Origin: Bacillus cereus
Lineage (GTDB): Bacteria; Bacillota; Bacilli; Bacillales; Bacillaceae_G
Length of the DNA: 64,000 nt
Direction of reading: 5' to 3'
NCBI RefSeq assembly: GCF_002584535.1
Contig: NZ_NUOT01000027.1
Location: 140,774 to 204,773, forward strand
Each line of letters opens with the position of its first letter. Within the stretch, counting starts at the first letter, position 1. The notes under the pieces are model-generated. The model was not told where the DNA came from, did no database searches, and saw nothing but the letters and a program-made list of their open reading frames with translations. The translations under genes were made by a program, and so were the position numbers. Shown here piece after piece: positions 26,222-36,133 of this stretch.

Positions 26222-26803
26222 CTATATGCGATTCATTAGCCAATACTGTGTAATAGCAAAATATTCTCGAACATTCGACTGAATGATAATAGGTTTTGGC
26301 GTTTTAGCGGCAAGTCCATCTACCTTCAATCCTTGTTTTATAGCAATTTTTTTAGCTCGAAACATATGAAAGTCATTTGTAACAATCATCCCTTTTTTCT
26401 TATTTGCTGGAATAAGTGCCTTTGAAAATTCAATATTCTCGTCTGTATTTGTTGAATGATCTTCCATAATAATTCTTTGTTCTACAATATTCTGCTTCAT
26501 TAATCCTTGTTTCATAGCTAGCGCTTCCGAAATAGCTTCTCCTTTTCCTTTCCCACCAGATACAATTACAATCGTCTGTTCATGTGTCTTTAAATATTCC
26601 GCGGCTTTATCGATGCGGTATTGTAAAGAATAGGAAGGCTCCGTTCCTTTCACCTTCGCACCTAAAAGAATCATGTAGTCTACATCATCTGGCGCTTTCA
26701 TATGGCCATGTTTATAAATGTTGTATTGTAAAACACCCATATAACCTACTATAATCATCATCAAAATTAAACTATACCTTATTAACTTTTTCTTCTTGTA
26801 CAT
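26222..26803 (-). CDS. YdcF/ElyC/SanA (DUF218) family membrane-linked protein
   Basis: The product (193 residues) has one N-terminal helix (about 8-26) followed by the DUF218 fold: YMILLGAKVKG, VIVSGGKGKGEAISEA, MEDHSTNTDENIEFSK and NDFHMFRAK. These are the conserved acidic and GG motifs of the family. Members sit at the outer face of the membrane and influence envelope polymers; the exact activity is unknown. Confidence 0.85.
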   Translation of the reverse strand: MYKKKKLIRYSLILMMIIVGYMGVLQYNIYKHGHMKAPDDVDYMILLGAKVKGTEPSYSLQYRIDKAAEYLKTHEQTIVIVSGGKGKGEAISEALAMKQGLMKQNIVEQRIIMEDHSTNTDENIEFSKALIPANKKKGMIVTNDFHMFRAKKIAIKQGLKVDGLAAKTPKPIIIQSNVREYFAITQYWLMNRI

Positions 26804-26983
26804 TCATATTTACCCCTACTTTTTCTATGTTTTCATCATAATATCCTCGCAATTATTTGTATAGTTCCAATTTCCAAAGATATCCTAATTCAGTATCGAA
26901 AAGTAATATTTGTAATGAATAAGGGAATATTGGATAAGGTATACACAATTTATAATGTGAATTTGCATTAAGGGGTGCAAACA

Positions 26984-27661
26984 TTGATTGTTTTTTTATG
27001 TAATGTAACATTATTCTTTTTATTATTTCTTATCTCGCTTAAACTACTAGGAAAATCAGCACTCGCACAGCTTACACCACACGATTTCGGGGCAATTATC
27101 TTTTTATCCTATTTAGCTTTTCGAGCTGTTCCCGTTGATAGTGCTTTGCAAGCTATTGTAGGTATGATTGTTATTACATGCCTCCATCTTTTTATTACAA
27201 AATTAAGCTTGCTAAATAAACTAAATCGTTTTATTCTCGGTCACCCCATTATTTTAATTAAACATGGCGATATTGTTTTTGAAAATCTAAAAAAAAGTAG
27301 ATATCCCATTGCCGAATTACTTTCCAATCTTCGCGTAGCAGGATATCCTAGCGTACATGAAATCGAATATGCCATTTTAGAAGCCAATGGCGCCATTAGT
27401 ATTTTACCAAAAAGAGAGCTTGTCCCTCTCACTCCAAAAGATATGCATATAGATGTAAAATATGCAGGGTTACCAATTGCCCTTATCGTTGATGCACAAA
27501 TTCAATACGATAATTTAAAATTAATTCATAAAAATGAAAAATGGCTTCGGAAAGAGTTACTAGAAAAAGGATTTGAAGATATAAAAAACATTGCATTTGC
27601 TTCTGTACAAGAAACTGAAGGCTCTTTTGCAATTAGCCTAAAAAATAAGAAATCCCCTTAA
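26984..27661 (+). CDS. DUF421 membrane protein (YetF-like)
   Basis: The product (225 residues from the TTG at 26984, which has AAGGGG about nine bases ahead; a GTG three codons earlier is too close to it) has three N-terminal helices with LLGKSALAQLTPHDFGAIIF, the DUF421 signature, then a cytoplasmic alpha/beta domain with the ESNLRVAGYPSVHEIEYAILE-type segment. DUF421 proteins are inner membrane proteins linked to spores and stress in Bacillus; the role is unknown. Confidence 0.8.
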   Translation: MIVFLCNVTLFFLLFLISLKLLGKSALAQLTPHDFGAIIFLSYLAFRAVPVDSALQAIVGMIVITCLHLFITKLSLLNKLNRFILGHPIILIKHGDIVFENLKKSRYPIAELLSNLRVAGYPSVHEIEYAILEANGAISILPKRELVPLTPKDMHIDVKYAGLPIALIVDAQIQYDNLKLIHKNEKWLRKELLEKGFEDIKNIAFASVQETEGSFAISLKNKKSP

Positions 27662-27680
27662 ATACGCTAAGGGGATTTCT
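27650..27680. terminator. Bidirectional terminator
   Basis: AATCCCCTTA and TAAGGGGATT form a stem with a six-base loop; convergent genes end on either side. Confidence 0.85.
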
Positions 27681-27681
27681 A

Positions 27682-29037
27682 TCATGCCACATGTTTTCTT
27701 TCTATATTTCGTACTGATACCGGATTATACATACGATTCATTCCAAATACAATAATCGCTGTTAATAATTCCGCAGCCGGCATTACAAGCCAAATTCCGT
27801 TCACTCCAAACAGTTTTGGCATAATCCAAAGCAATGGAATAATAAATAATAATCCGCGACTTAAAATAATTAAGACTGATTTTGTCGTTTGTCTTACTGA
27901 CTGAAAATATTCTCCGTACACGATGTTATAGCCTAAAAATACATATTGAATAAAGAAAAGACTAATCCCGTTTACCGTTAGCATAAGTAATTCTGTCGAC
28001 TGAACATCAAACAATCCGATGATATATTTCCCAAAGAATAACCCTATCACAATTGCTACACATCCAAGTGCAACAGCTGTTTTCACTGCAAATTTTAGTC
28101 CTTCTTTTAACCGCTCAGGTAAATTTGCACCATAATGAAAGCTTGCAATTGGTTGCAAAGCCGCTCCAACACCAAAGAACAATAACAAAGTCATTGAGTG
28201 AATACTATTTACCATCGCATAAGAAGCGACCCCTAGTTCTCCAGCATATTGAATAAAAGCTATGTTAAAGCCAATCGTTACAATTGCTACTGTTATCTCT
28301 GTTGTAAAACTCGGAAAACCAATCACCATGATTTGCTTAACTGTATCCCATTCAAAATGAAATTTCGTCCATTTTAAAATACTGTTTTTTCTAAAGAAAT
28401 GGCTTAATAAAACAAGAAAACCAATTGCTGCAGATAAAATTGTAGCTGCAGCTGCACCAGTTACCCCCCAGCCAAATATGAAAATAAAAATATAGTCAAA
28501 AACAATATTTAATAACGCTGTTACAACAAGTCCTGCCATCGCTAAATTTGGATTGCCATCGTTTCGTATAAACGTACTTAAAATATTTTCTAGTACATAT
28601 ATCATTCCAAATGTTAATAATACAGTTAGATAATCTAATGCGTACGGCAGAATTACTTCATTAGCTCCAAATAAATAAGCTAAATCTTCTATTCTCCATA
28701 AACAGATGACCATTAAAGCACCAACAATTACCACAGCTACTGTCATAGACTGTGTAAAAATTGATCTCGCTCGCTCAATTTTATTTTCACCTAACGCTAT
28801 GGAATATAGTGTAGCTCCGCCCATCCCAATCCACAATGATATAGAAAAGAAAATGGAAAAGGCTGGGATAGCAACGTTTACTCCCGCTAAAGCATTCGCT
28901 CCGACGCCCCTGCTAATCATAACGGCATCGATTACAATATTCACGGACATTAATACCATTCCAAGAACCGCTGGTATTAAATATGATAGAAATAAACTTT
29001 TTATTGGTTTATCTCTTAATTTCTCAGTTGTTTCCAT
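27682..29037 (-). CDS. MATE-family multidrug efflux transporter
   Basis: The product (451 residues) has 12 membrane helices in two bundles with the MATE pattern: PAVLGMVLMSVNIVIDAVMI, GANALAGVNVAIP and the second-half ALGCVAIVIGLFFGKY region. It exports cationic drugs using an ion gradient (family knowledge). A MerR/GyrI-type regulator lies 97 bases upstream on the same strand, which suggests ligand-induced control. Confidence 0.9.
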   Translation of the reverse strand: METTEKLRDKPIKSLFLSYLIPAVLGMVLMSVNIVIDAVMISRGVGANALAGVNVAIPAFSIFFSISLWIGMGGATLYSIALGENKIERARSIFTQSMTVAVVIVGALMVICLWRIEDLAYLFGANEVILPYALDYLTVLLTFGMIYVLENILSTFIRNDGNPNLAMAGLVVTALLNIVFDYIFIFIFGWGVTGAAAATILSAAIGFLVLLSHFFRKNSILKWTKFHFEWDTVKQIMVIGFPSFTTEITVAIVTIGFNIAFIQYAGELGVASYAMVNSIHSMTLLLFFGVGAALQPIASFHYGANLPERLKEGLKFAVKTAVALGCVAIVIGLFFGKYIIGLFDVQSTELLMLTVNGISLFFIQYVFLGYNIVYGEYFQSVRQTTKSVLIILSRGLLFIIPLLWIMPKLFGVNGIWLVMPAAELLTAIIVFGMNRMYNPVSVRNIERKHVA

Positions 29038-29134
29038 AACAAAATGCTCCTTTACAATTCTCTGTTCACATTTTAAACCTTCAAGTTACTTGAAAGTCAA
29101 GCGAGAATAAAAATACATTTTTGTTATACAACCG

Positions 29135-29968
29135 CTACTTCCTTTTTATTACTGGAATTTGTATCTCTGTAACCTGCTCTTCTGGATTCTCCGTCACAGA
29201 CCAGTCAATCAATGCAAGCTCAATTGCATCTCCTGATACTTTATATCCTTTTCTTTCAATTGTTTTTAACAACTCCCTATAAGTCCCATCTGTTTCTTCA
29301 TATGGACCATGATGGTAGGAGCAGGCAAACATTCCTTCTTGAATAGCAGCTGCAGTATCCACTTGAAACGGCATATAATCCAGCAAAATAAAAATGCTGT
29401 TATATTCTTGAAATTTATTTTGAAAAAGGCCCTCTTTTGACACTGTTACGCCAATATCCCCTGAAAATAAACTATCATCAATTTGCTTCATATTTTTTTG
29501 AAGCGAATGTATATAATACTCGAGCATATCGTCCGTTACATTTGGTGCAATTGACAATGCAGTAATTTTTCTTTCTGATAATTTCTTAAATGTTACATGA
29601 TTCACTTTTGATGCGGTAGCTTCTTGCATCATTTCGATTTTATGATTTATTTTTGCTAACGAATATTCAATTTCCCTTTGTTTCTTCAACATCATTTCTT
29701 GTTGTTTTTCCAGCAAATTTAAAGCATAAGATGGATTTCTTTCATCAATATACTTCTTTATTTCCTTTAAAGAAATATTTAACTGACGTAAAAATTTAAT
29801 TGTATCTAAGAGCGAAAATTGATCAATTGTGTAATATCTGTAATTTGTTTGTGGATCAACAACTGATGGATGGAAAATCCCTTTTTCGTCATAATATCGC
29901 AATGTTGATTCTGCAACATTATGCATTTTCGCCATTTCGCCAATTGTAAACCGCTGATTAAATAACAT
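29135..29968 (-). CDS. MerR-type regulator with effector-binding domain (BmrR-like)
   Basis: The product (277 residues) has the MerR winged helix at the start (FTIGEMAKMHNVAESTLRYY, then DEKGIFHPSVVDP), a linker helix (about 75-115) and a C-terminal GyrI/BmrR-like effector domain. Such proteins bind cationic drugs and activate a pump promoter. Here the MATE gene lies downstream. The predicted target promoter would be in the gap at 29038-29134. Confidence 0.9.
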   Translation of the reverse strand: MLFNQRFTIGEMAKMHNVAESTLRYYDEKGIFHPSVVDPQTNYRYYTIDQFSLLDTIKFLRQLNISLKEIKKYIDERNPSYALNLLEKQQEMMLKKQREIEYSLAKINHKIEMMQEATASKVNHVTFKKLSERKITALSIAPNVTDDMLEYYIHSLQKNMKQIDDSLFSGDIGVTVSKEGLFQNKFQEYNSIFILLDYMPFQVDTAAAIQEGMFACSYHHGPYEETDGTYRELLKTIERKGYKVSGDAIELALIDWSVTENPEEQVTEIQIPVIKRK

Positions 29969-30136
29969 ATTTCTTACTCCATTTCTATCAAATAAATTAA
30001 TTTCTTAAAACAAATTTATTTTTCTTTTTCGTCTCCTTCATTATATAGACATATATTCCTTATTCAAAATAAATCATCCAAATTAAAATATGCCAATTTA
30101 GCATTGATTTTTCTTGAAAATTATTATATATTTATC

Positions 30137-30169
30137 ACGAGTTCAAATTACAAGTTCAAAAGAACTCGT
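30137..30169. repeat. Inverted repeat upstream of gerN
   Basis: ACGAGTTC and GAACTCGT are perfect 8-bp arms separated by 17 bases, with another GTTC in the loop. It lies about 100 bases ahead of gerN. It could be an operator or an RNA hairpin; there is no T run for a terminator. Confidence 0.4.
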
Positions 30170-30269
30170 ATAAAGACCTCTTGTTTAATGTGTGTTACAT
30201 ATTGTTTTACATTAAGCAAATCCCGAGAAATCGTATAATAAAAAAACTAAAAGGAAAAGGGGAGATGAG

Positions 30270-31427
30270 ATGGAATTTTTCTTTCAAATTGCGTTAATTT
30301 TATTAAGTACAAAAATTGCTGGTGACATTAGTGTCAGATTAGGTCAACCTTCCGTACTCGGAAAATTAATCGTTGGTATTGTAATAGGTCCGGCTGTATT
30401 CGGTTTAATTAACAACTCCGACTTACTCACACAGTTAAGTCAAGTAGGAGTTATTCTTCTTATGTTTATGGCAGGTCTAGAAACAGATTTAAAAGAACTA
30501 AATGAAAATCGTAATTCTTCGTTAGCTGTTGCTGTTGGTGGTATCGTTCTCCCATTTGTAGGTGGTTACGTTGCAGGTCTTGTGATGGGAATGGAACAAG
30601 CAAATGCGGTCTTTTTAGGATTACTTCTATGTGCAACAAGTGTTAGTATTTCTGTACAAACACTTCGTGATTTAGGAAAAATGAAGACGCGTGAAAGTAC
30701 AACGATGCTAGGTGCGGCTGTTTTTGATGATATTCTTGTTGTTATTTTACTAGCATTTGCTATGAGTTTCCTAGGATCAGCTGATGTAAGCTTAACTATA
30801 ATCATCTTGAAAAAAGTGGTCTTCTTCGCATCTATTATCTTAATTGGTTGGAAAGGTGTTCCACTGATTATGCGCTGGTTATCGCCACTACGCGTATCAG
30901 AATCTATTATTAGCGCAGCCCTTATCATTTGTTTCGCTTTTGCATATTTTGGCGAACTATTAGGAATCGCTGGTATTATCGGAGCATTTGCAGCAGGTAT
31001 TGCAATTTCTCAAACGGATTATAAACATGAAGTAGAAAAGAAAGTAGAGCCAATTGCCTATGCAATGTTCGTCCCAATCTTCTTTGTAAGTATCGGTATG
31101 AACATTACGTTTGTAGGGATTGGAGATAAAGTATGGTTTATCTTAGCATTAACAATCATTGCTGTGTTAACAAAGCTAATTGGTTGCGGATTCGGAGCAC
31201 GTATAACAGGATTTGATTTCCAATCTTCTACAATTATCGGATCTGGTATGGTTTCACGTGGTGAAGTCGCTCTTATTATTGCAGGACAGGGGCTTACTTC
31301 TGGACTACTAGCACAAGATTACTTTACAGCAATCGTTATCGTCGTTATTTTAACTACAATGATTACACCGCCAATGTTAAAATATTCATTTGGCGTAAAA
31401 GATAGACAATTAAAACAAAGTGCATAA
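30270..31427 (+). CDS. gerN: Na+/H+(K+) antiporter GerN, spore germination
   Basis: The product (385 residues) has 11-12 membrane helices of the CPA2 exchanger type, with LGQPSVLGKLIVGIVIGP, LMFMAGLETDLKEL, the FDDILVVILL helix (Asp in the ion site) and SRGEVALIIAG. The sequence corresponds closely, from memory, to B. cereus GerN, which is needed for inosine-triggered germination. It lacks the TrkA/RCK domain of KefB-type members. RBS GGGGAG. Single gene. Confidence 0.9.
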   Translation: MEFFFQIALILLSTKIAGDISVRLGQPSVLGKLIVGIVIGPAVFGLINNSDLLTQLSQVGVILLMFMAGLETDLKELNENRNSSLAVAVGGIVLPFVGGYVAGLVMGMEQANAVFLGLLLCATSVSISVQTLRDLGKMKTRESTTMLGAAVFDDILVVILLAFAMSFLGSADVSLTIIILKKVVFFASIILIGWKGVPLIMRWLSPLRVSESIISAALIICFAFAYFGELLGIAGIIGAFAAGIAISQTDYKHEVEKKVEPIAYAMFVPIFFVSIGMNITFVGIGDKVWFILALTIIAVLTKLIGCGFGARITGFDFQSSTIIGSGMVSRGEVALIIAGQGLTSGLLAQDYFTAIVIVVILTTMITPPMLKYSFGVKDRQLKQSA

Positions 31428-31447
31428 GACAGTTGTAGCAAAATGAA

Positions 31448-31478
31448 AAAGCAAGCCATTATACGGCTTGCTTTTTAC
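31448..31478. terminator. Bidirectional terminator between gerN and the aminotransferase
   Basis: AAAAAGCAAGCC pairs with GGCTTGCTTTTT around ATTATAC. Confidence 0.9.
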
Positions 31479-32833
31479 TATGAAATACGTTCCATTGCTG
31501 TCTTCAATGTCCCGACAACAAAAGCAATTTCTTCACTTGAAATAATAAGCGGTGGCGCTAATGTTAACACGTTATTATAACCTGCTGTTGTCATTCCGTT
31601 ACGTCCAATGATTAACCCTTTTTCTTTACAAGCATTCACTACACTTGCAATTTTATCATTATCAATTGGTTCTTTTGTCTCTTTATCATTTACTAACTCC
31701 ATACCAACTAATAAGCCTTTTCCCCTAATGTCTCCAACAAACGGATGATCTCCAATCTCTTCCTTTAACTGTTTTAATAAAAGCGATCCCATTTGTGCAG
31801 AACGCTCAATTAAATTTTCATTTTCCATAATTTCTAAGTTTTTAAGTGCTAACGCACAAGCAGCTGGATTCCCGCCAAACGTATTAATATGCCGGAAAAA
31901 TTCATATTCTCCAGTCCCCTTAAACGCTTCATAAATTTCTTTCTTCACTGCTGTTGCTGATAATGGTAAGTATGCACTTGTAATCCCTTTTGCCATTGTA
32001 ATAATGTCAGGCTTTACATCATAATTCATAAAACCAAACGCTTTTCCAGTACGTCCAAAACCACAAATTACTTCATCACTAATAAGTAGAGCTCCATGTT
32101 TTTGACAAATTGTATGAACAGCTTTCATATAATCCTGAGGTGGCATCAAAATACCACCACCTGTAATAATTGGTTCCATAATAAATCCAGCTATCGTTTC
32201 ACTTAGCTCCCACGTCATAACACGGTCAATTTCCTTCACACACTCTATGTCATAAATGTTTTGCGATTCCACCCCTGGCATTCTGTAACAATCTGGCGGC
32301 GTCACATGTAAAAATCCTGACGCAAACGGCTCATATTGATATCTACGCTGCGCTTGTCCTGTCGCTGCCATCGTCGCCATTGTATTGCCATGATAACCGC
32401 GATAACGTGACATAAATTTATAACGATGTGGTTGCCCATTATGTGCACAATATTGCCTTGCAATTTTAAAGGCCGTTTCATTAGCTTCTGATCCACTATT
32501 AGAGAAAAAAATAACATATTCTCCTCCAAGCCATTCATTTAACTTTTCAGCAAGCTGAATTGCGGGTTCATGTGATTGAGACATTGGAAAATATGATAGT
32601 GTTTGCAATTGCTCATACGCTGCATCAGCAAGTTCTTTTCTTCCATACCCACTATTCACACACCAAAGCCCACTCATACCATCTAAGTATCGTTTCCCCT
32701 CTATATCTTCCACCCAACATCCTTCGGCTTTTGCCCCAACCATTGTGCTATTTGGGCTAAAAGGGCGCATGCCATGCCAAACATACTTTTCATCCTTTGC
32801 TAATAACATATCTGTTTGTTTTGTTTTCACCAT
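31478..32833 (-). CDS. Class III PLP-dependent aminotransferase (omega-amino acid:pyruvate type)
   Basis: The product (451 residues from the ATG at 32833, behind GGAAGGTGG) has the class III pattern: FSNSGSEANETAFKIAR, DEVICGFGRTG, and the PLP Lys in DIITMAKGITSAYLPL. The gene is predicted to transfer an omega-amino group (beta-alanine, taurine or a similar amine) to pyruvate. An alternative upstream ATG would add 34 residues with no RBS. A terminator separates it from actP. Confidence 0.85.
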   Translation of the reverse strand: MVKTKQTDMLLAKDEKYVWHGMRPFSPNSTMVGAKAEGCWVEDIEGKRYLDGMSGLWCVNSGYGRKELADAAYEQLQTLSYFPMSQSHEPAIQLAEKLNEWLGGEYVIFFSNSGSEANETAFKIARQYCAHNGQPHRYKFMSRYRGYHGNTMATMAATGQAQRRYQYEPFASGFLHVTPPDCYRMPGVESQNIYDIECVKEIDRVMTWELSETIAGFIMEPIITGGGILMPPQDYMKAVHTICQKHGALLISDEVICGFGRTGKAFGFMNYDVKPDIITMAKGITSAYLPLSATAVKKEIYEAFKGTGEYEFFRHINTFGGNPAACALALKNLEIMENENLIERSAQMGSLLLKQLKEEIGDHPFVGDIRGKGLLVGMELVNDKETKEPIDNDKIASVVNACKEKGLIIGRNGMTTAGYNNVLTLAPPLIISSEEIAFVVGTLKTAMERIS

Positions 32834-32979
32834 ACATTCCACCTTCCAAAACAACTTATATTTCTTCAAGCTGTACTGGTGCCATGATGAGGTAAAGTTT
32901 TCTCTATTTATTTTCATTCCACATGAACGAAACAAATCCTACCAACTGCAGCGTAATATTTTTAAGCAAAACCCCAAAA

Positions 32980-33018
32980 TAATAGAGCTCTCCAAGAAAC
33001 TGGAAAGCTCTCTTTCTT
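32980..33018 (-). terminator. Intrinsic terminator of the acetate symporter unit
   Basis: AGAGCTCTCCA pairs with TGGAAAGCTCTCT around AGAAAC, just past the stop at 33020. Confidence 0.8.
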
Positions 33019-33019
33019 C

Positions 33020-34570
33020 TTAATGCGTAGACACATCACTAACCCCATGACCTGTATTAGATTTGACAAGGATTTCATCAAACTTCGCTGCATCTTCTTT
33101 CTTGCTTGAGAAAATTGTTCCTAAGTACGCTGCTAAAAATCCAAGTGGAATAGAAACAATCCCAGGTGTTGTGTAAGGGAATAACGCTTCTCCGACAAAG
33201 ATTGCTTTTCCAGCCTCAGGACTCCAAACATTTGGGCTCAGTGCCACTAATGCAATAGCTGAAACTAAACCAACAACCATTCCGCAAATCGCTCCTGTTG
33301 TATTAAAACGCTTCCAATAAATTGTAAACAAAATAACCGGTAAGTTCGCACTTGCAGCAACGGCAAACGCTAACGACACGAGGAATGCAACGTTTAATGT
33401 TTGAGCAAATAGCGCTAAAATAATAGATAATACCGCTACCCCAATTGAAGCATAGCGCGCCATTGATACTTGTTCTTTTTCTGTTGCTTTACCTTTACGA
33501 ATGATCTCATTATAAAAATCATGTGCAAATGCAGAAGCTGCTGTTAATACAAGACCTGCCACAACAGCTAAAATCGTTGCAAATGCAATTGCAGAAACGA
33601 AAGCAAATAAGAAATCTCCACCAAGTGCTTTTGCTAATAAAGGTGCTGCCATATTACCAGCTGGGTTTGCTTGAATAATCGCAGCATTCCCTACAAATGC
33701 AGCTGCACCAAAGCCTAGGAAAATCGTCATAATATAAAATGCACCAATTAACCATGTCGCATATACAACAGACTGACGTGCTGTTTTAGCATCACGAACA
33801 GTGAAAAAACGAACAAGAATATGAGGTAAACCAGCTGTCCCAAGAACAAGACCTAAATTTAAAGAAAGCGTATCTAAACCATCCTTATATTTCACACCTG
33901 GATTTAAAAAAGCTTCCTTTAGAGGTGTTGCCGTTTTCATCTGCGCAAACATTTCTGTCACGCTAAAATTAAATTTTGCAAATACGATTACTGAAATAAC
34001 AAATGTTCCCGCCATTAGTAAGACAGCTTTGACAATTTGTACCCAACTCGTCGCTGTCATACCTCCAAAAATTACATATACCGTCATTAACGTCCCAACG
34101 ATTAAAACAGATGTCGTATATTCTATTCCTAATAATAATTTAATAAGTGCTCCTGCTCCCACAAGTTGTGCAATCATATAGAAAATTGAAATTGTCATCG
34201 TATTTAAAGCTGCAACTCCGCGTACCTTTTTCGCATCAAAACGAGCTGCAATCATATCAGCTAATGTATATTTCCCTAAGTTTCTAAGTGGTTCGGCAAC
34301 AAGATATAATACAACTAAATAAGCAACAAGAAAGCCTATGCTATAAAAGAACCCATCAAATCCAGTTAATGCAATTGCCCCTGCAATTCCAAGAAAAGAA
34401 GCAGCTGACATATAATCCCCCGCAATGGCCAGACCATTTTGCCACCCAGTCAAGCCTCCTCCTGCCGTATAAAACTCATTCGCATTTTTCGTCTTTTTCG
34501 ATGCAAAGTATGTAATGACGAGCGTACCAAGGACGATAATCAAAAATAGTGCAAACGCCGTTGTATTCAA
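33020..34570 (-). CDS. actP: Acetate/solute symporter ActP (sodium:solute symporter family)
   Basis: The product (516 residues) has about 13 helices of the SSS fold, with the signature GGLTGWQNGLAIAGDYMSAA and LVGTLMTVYVIFGGMTATSW. ActP-type carriers import acetate and related monocarboxylates. It lies three bases downstream of a DUF485 protein, the usual partner of ActP. The two form an operon. Confidence 0.9.
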   Translation of the reverse strand: MNTTAFALFLIIVLGTLVITYFASKKTKNANEFYTAGGGLTGWQNGLAIAGDYMSAASFLGIAGAIALTGFDGFFYSIGFLVAYLVVLYLVAEPLRNLGKYTLADMIAARFDAKKVRGVAALNTMTISIFYMIAQLVGAGALIKLLLGIEYTTSVLIVGTLMTVYVIFGGMTATSWVQIVKAVLLMAGTFVISVIVFAKFNFSVTEMFAQMKTATPLKEAFLNPGVKYKDGLDTLSLNLGLVLGTAGLPHILVRFFTVRDAKTARQSVVYATWLIGAFYIMTIFLGFGAAAFVGNAAIIQANPAGNMAAPLLAKALGGDFLFAFVSAIAFATILAVVAGLVLTAASAFAHDFYNEIIRKGKATEKEQVSMARYASIGVAVLSIILALFAQTLNVAFLVSLAFAVAASANLPVILFTIYWKRFNTTGAICGMVVGLVSAIALVALSPNVWSPEAGKAIFVGEALFPYTTPGIVSIPLGFLAAYLGTIFSSKKEDAAKFDEILVKSNTGHGVSDVSTH

Positions 34571-34572
34571 GT

Positions 34573-34911
34573 TTATCCCCTCCCTTTTTGTATATCTTGA
34601 AGAATCTTTTGTGAAGTCTCGTCGAACGATTCTGCTTTTTTGCTATAGATCATACATAACGCCCACGTCATAACAAATTGTGCAAAAGCAAAAACCCAAG
34701 CCCATGTCACATCACCAAATACTGGTGTATTTAATACCTTTGAATAAGAAGTTAAAATCGGCAATGCAATAAAAAAACTTAAAAAGAAAATACTCATCGG
34801 AACAATAAATTTCCGCTTCTTTTCTAGCAATAATTGAAATTCTTCTGATTGAACGACTTCTGTATAATTTACCTCCCCTTGTAACTTACGTGCCGAACTA
34901 TCTCGTTTCAT
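34573..34911 (-). CDS. DUF485 membrane protein, actP partner
   Basis: The product (112 residues) has two membrane helices (about 38-60 and 72-92; FIVPMSIFFLSFFIALPILT, TWAWVFAFAQFVMTWALC) and a charged C-terminus. DUF485 proteins are encoded next to acetate permeases in many bacteria. RBS GAGAGGGC-type site ahead of the ATG. It is first in the operon with actP. Confidence 0.85.
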   Translation of the reverse strand: MKRDSSARKLQGEVNYTEVVQSEEFQLLLEKKRKFIVPMSIFFLSFFIALPILTSYSKVLNTPVFGDVTWAWVFAFAQFVMTWALCMIYSKKAESFDETSQKILQDIQKGRG

Positions 34912-35092
34912 TCGCCCTCTCCCCTCTCCTTCATTCTTTAAATAAAATTCTCCCTCGCCTCTACAAAAATATAAATTTTACAAATATTCAGAAACTTTAT
35001 ATTTATTTTAGACAATCTCTTCTTCTCTGCAAAGATTTTTCGATAGACATTTTTCGGCATATTTTTCTAATTTCTTAATATATTTTTGAAAA

Positions 35093-35127
35093 ATAAAGAA
35101 GTAGCGCTCACCGCACTACTTCCTTAT
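35093..35127 (-). terminator. Intrinsic terminator overlapping the hydroxylase gene end
   Basis: GAAGTAG and CTACTTC form a stem around CGCTCACCGCA, with T runs beyond on the minus strand. Confidence 0.65.
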
Positions 35128-35737
35128 TTTTCTCTTTTTCTAAGTTTCGTGCCGTCCTACTTAATTCAACATCTTTTCCATCTTTATACGTACCAAATAA
35201 AAAATCATACACTGGATTCGACACACCAAACCAATAATTTTCATTTTTATAATGATGCAAAATATGTGTTTTTTTTAACCATCTACCAAAACGAGTCAAC
35301 GGACGAATTGGTCTATGTGCTATATAATGTTTCCATTCATAAACAAGTAACATTATAATCATTCCTATTCCAAATGAGAGTGTAATCGTTACATCTTTTG
35401 TGATCCCATATAGAATGAACAAATAAATCGTAAACCCTGGCAGGCTATACCAAGCTGGTAAAAATAATAATTTTAAATCATCAGGATACACATGATGGTC
35501 ATAATGTAATCTCTTTAACATTTTCAGTAAAAATGGATTTTTTGGAGGCTTCATATGAAATAAAAATCGATGCGTAACATATTCATTCACTGTATAAAAA
35601 ATGATACCAGCAAGACATGATATACCCGCTATTCCTGTAAATAATTGCATTTGCAAAATAATGATAAAAAGAATCATTACCCCAATCATAATGATAATAT
35701 CATGTTGTAAAAAAAACTCCTTCCATACTCTTTTCAT
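35108..35737 (-). CDS. Fatty acid hydroxylase/sterol desaturase superfamily protein
   Basis: The product (209 residues) has about four helices and the histidine clusters of the di-iron hydroxylase family: HRFLFH, LHYDHHVYPDD, HYIAHRP and HILHHYKNENYWFGVSNP. All eight expected His residues are present. It probably hydroxylates or desaturates a lipid in the membrane. Single gene. Confidence 0.9.
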   Translation of the reverse strand: MKRVWKEFFLQHDIIIMIGVMILFIIILQMQLFTGIAGISCLAGIIFYTVNEYVTHRFLFHMKPPKNPFLLKMLKRLHYDHHVYPDDLKLLFLPAWYSLPGFTIYLFILYGITKDVTITLSFGIGMIIMLLVYEWKHYIAHRPIRPLTRFGRWLKKTHILHHYKNENYWFGVSNPVYDFLFGTYKDGKDVELSRTARNLEKEKNKEVVR

Positions 35738-35820
35738 TCATCCTATCCCCTTTCTTCGAAAAAACAGCCGTAACATATCGTTACGACCCTTTCTATCTTA
35801 TCTATGTTACTCTCTTTATA

Positions 35821-36114
35821 TTATAAATTAGCTCGTTGCTCTATTGTAGAGAAAAAGTCATTCGAACCAAATATATTTTGTTTCGGTATAATATTTTCAA
35901 CTGCAAAGACAGTTACTTCTCCTCTCTGCACTTCTCCAATTATAAGTCCCAACAATTCATGATTTACAGCAAATGTTAATTGCTTTGTTTGAAGTAATCT
36001 TTCAACAGTTTGAAGAACAGCCTCATATAAAGGGTTCCTATCCGTTATTTCTTTTCTAATCTTTGGCGCTAATGTAATGATAATTTCTTTTCCATTAACT
36101 GTGGTTCGATACAT
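35821..36114 (-). CDS. Small protein of unknown function (97 aa)
   Basis: The product starts at the ATG at 36114 (GAAGGGGAG upstream). It has MYRTTVNGKEIIITLAPKIR then helical segments (PLYEAVLQTVERLLQTKQLTF) and a C-terminus FSTIEQRANL. No signal or membrane segment. The family is not recognised. It ends an operon-like pair with the LysE gene, whose stop lies 19 bases upstream. Confidence 0.6.
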   Translation of the reverse strand: MYRTTVNGKEIIITLAPKIRKEITDRNPLYEAVLQTVERLLQTKQLTFAVNHELLGLIIGEVQRGEVTVFAVENIIPKQNIFGSNDFFSTIEQRANL

Positions 36115-36133
36115 AAAAATCTCCCCTTCGGTC

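Noticed and set aside
35086-35358. Plus-strand 90-codon frame opposite the fatty acid hydroxylase gene
   Set aside because: The minus-strand gene has all catalytic histidines; the plus frame has no motif and starts in the terminator.
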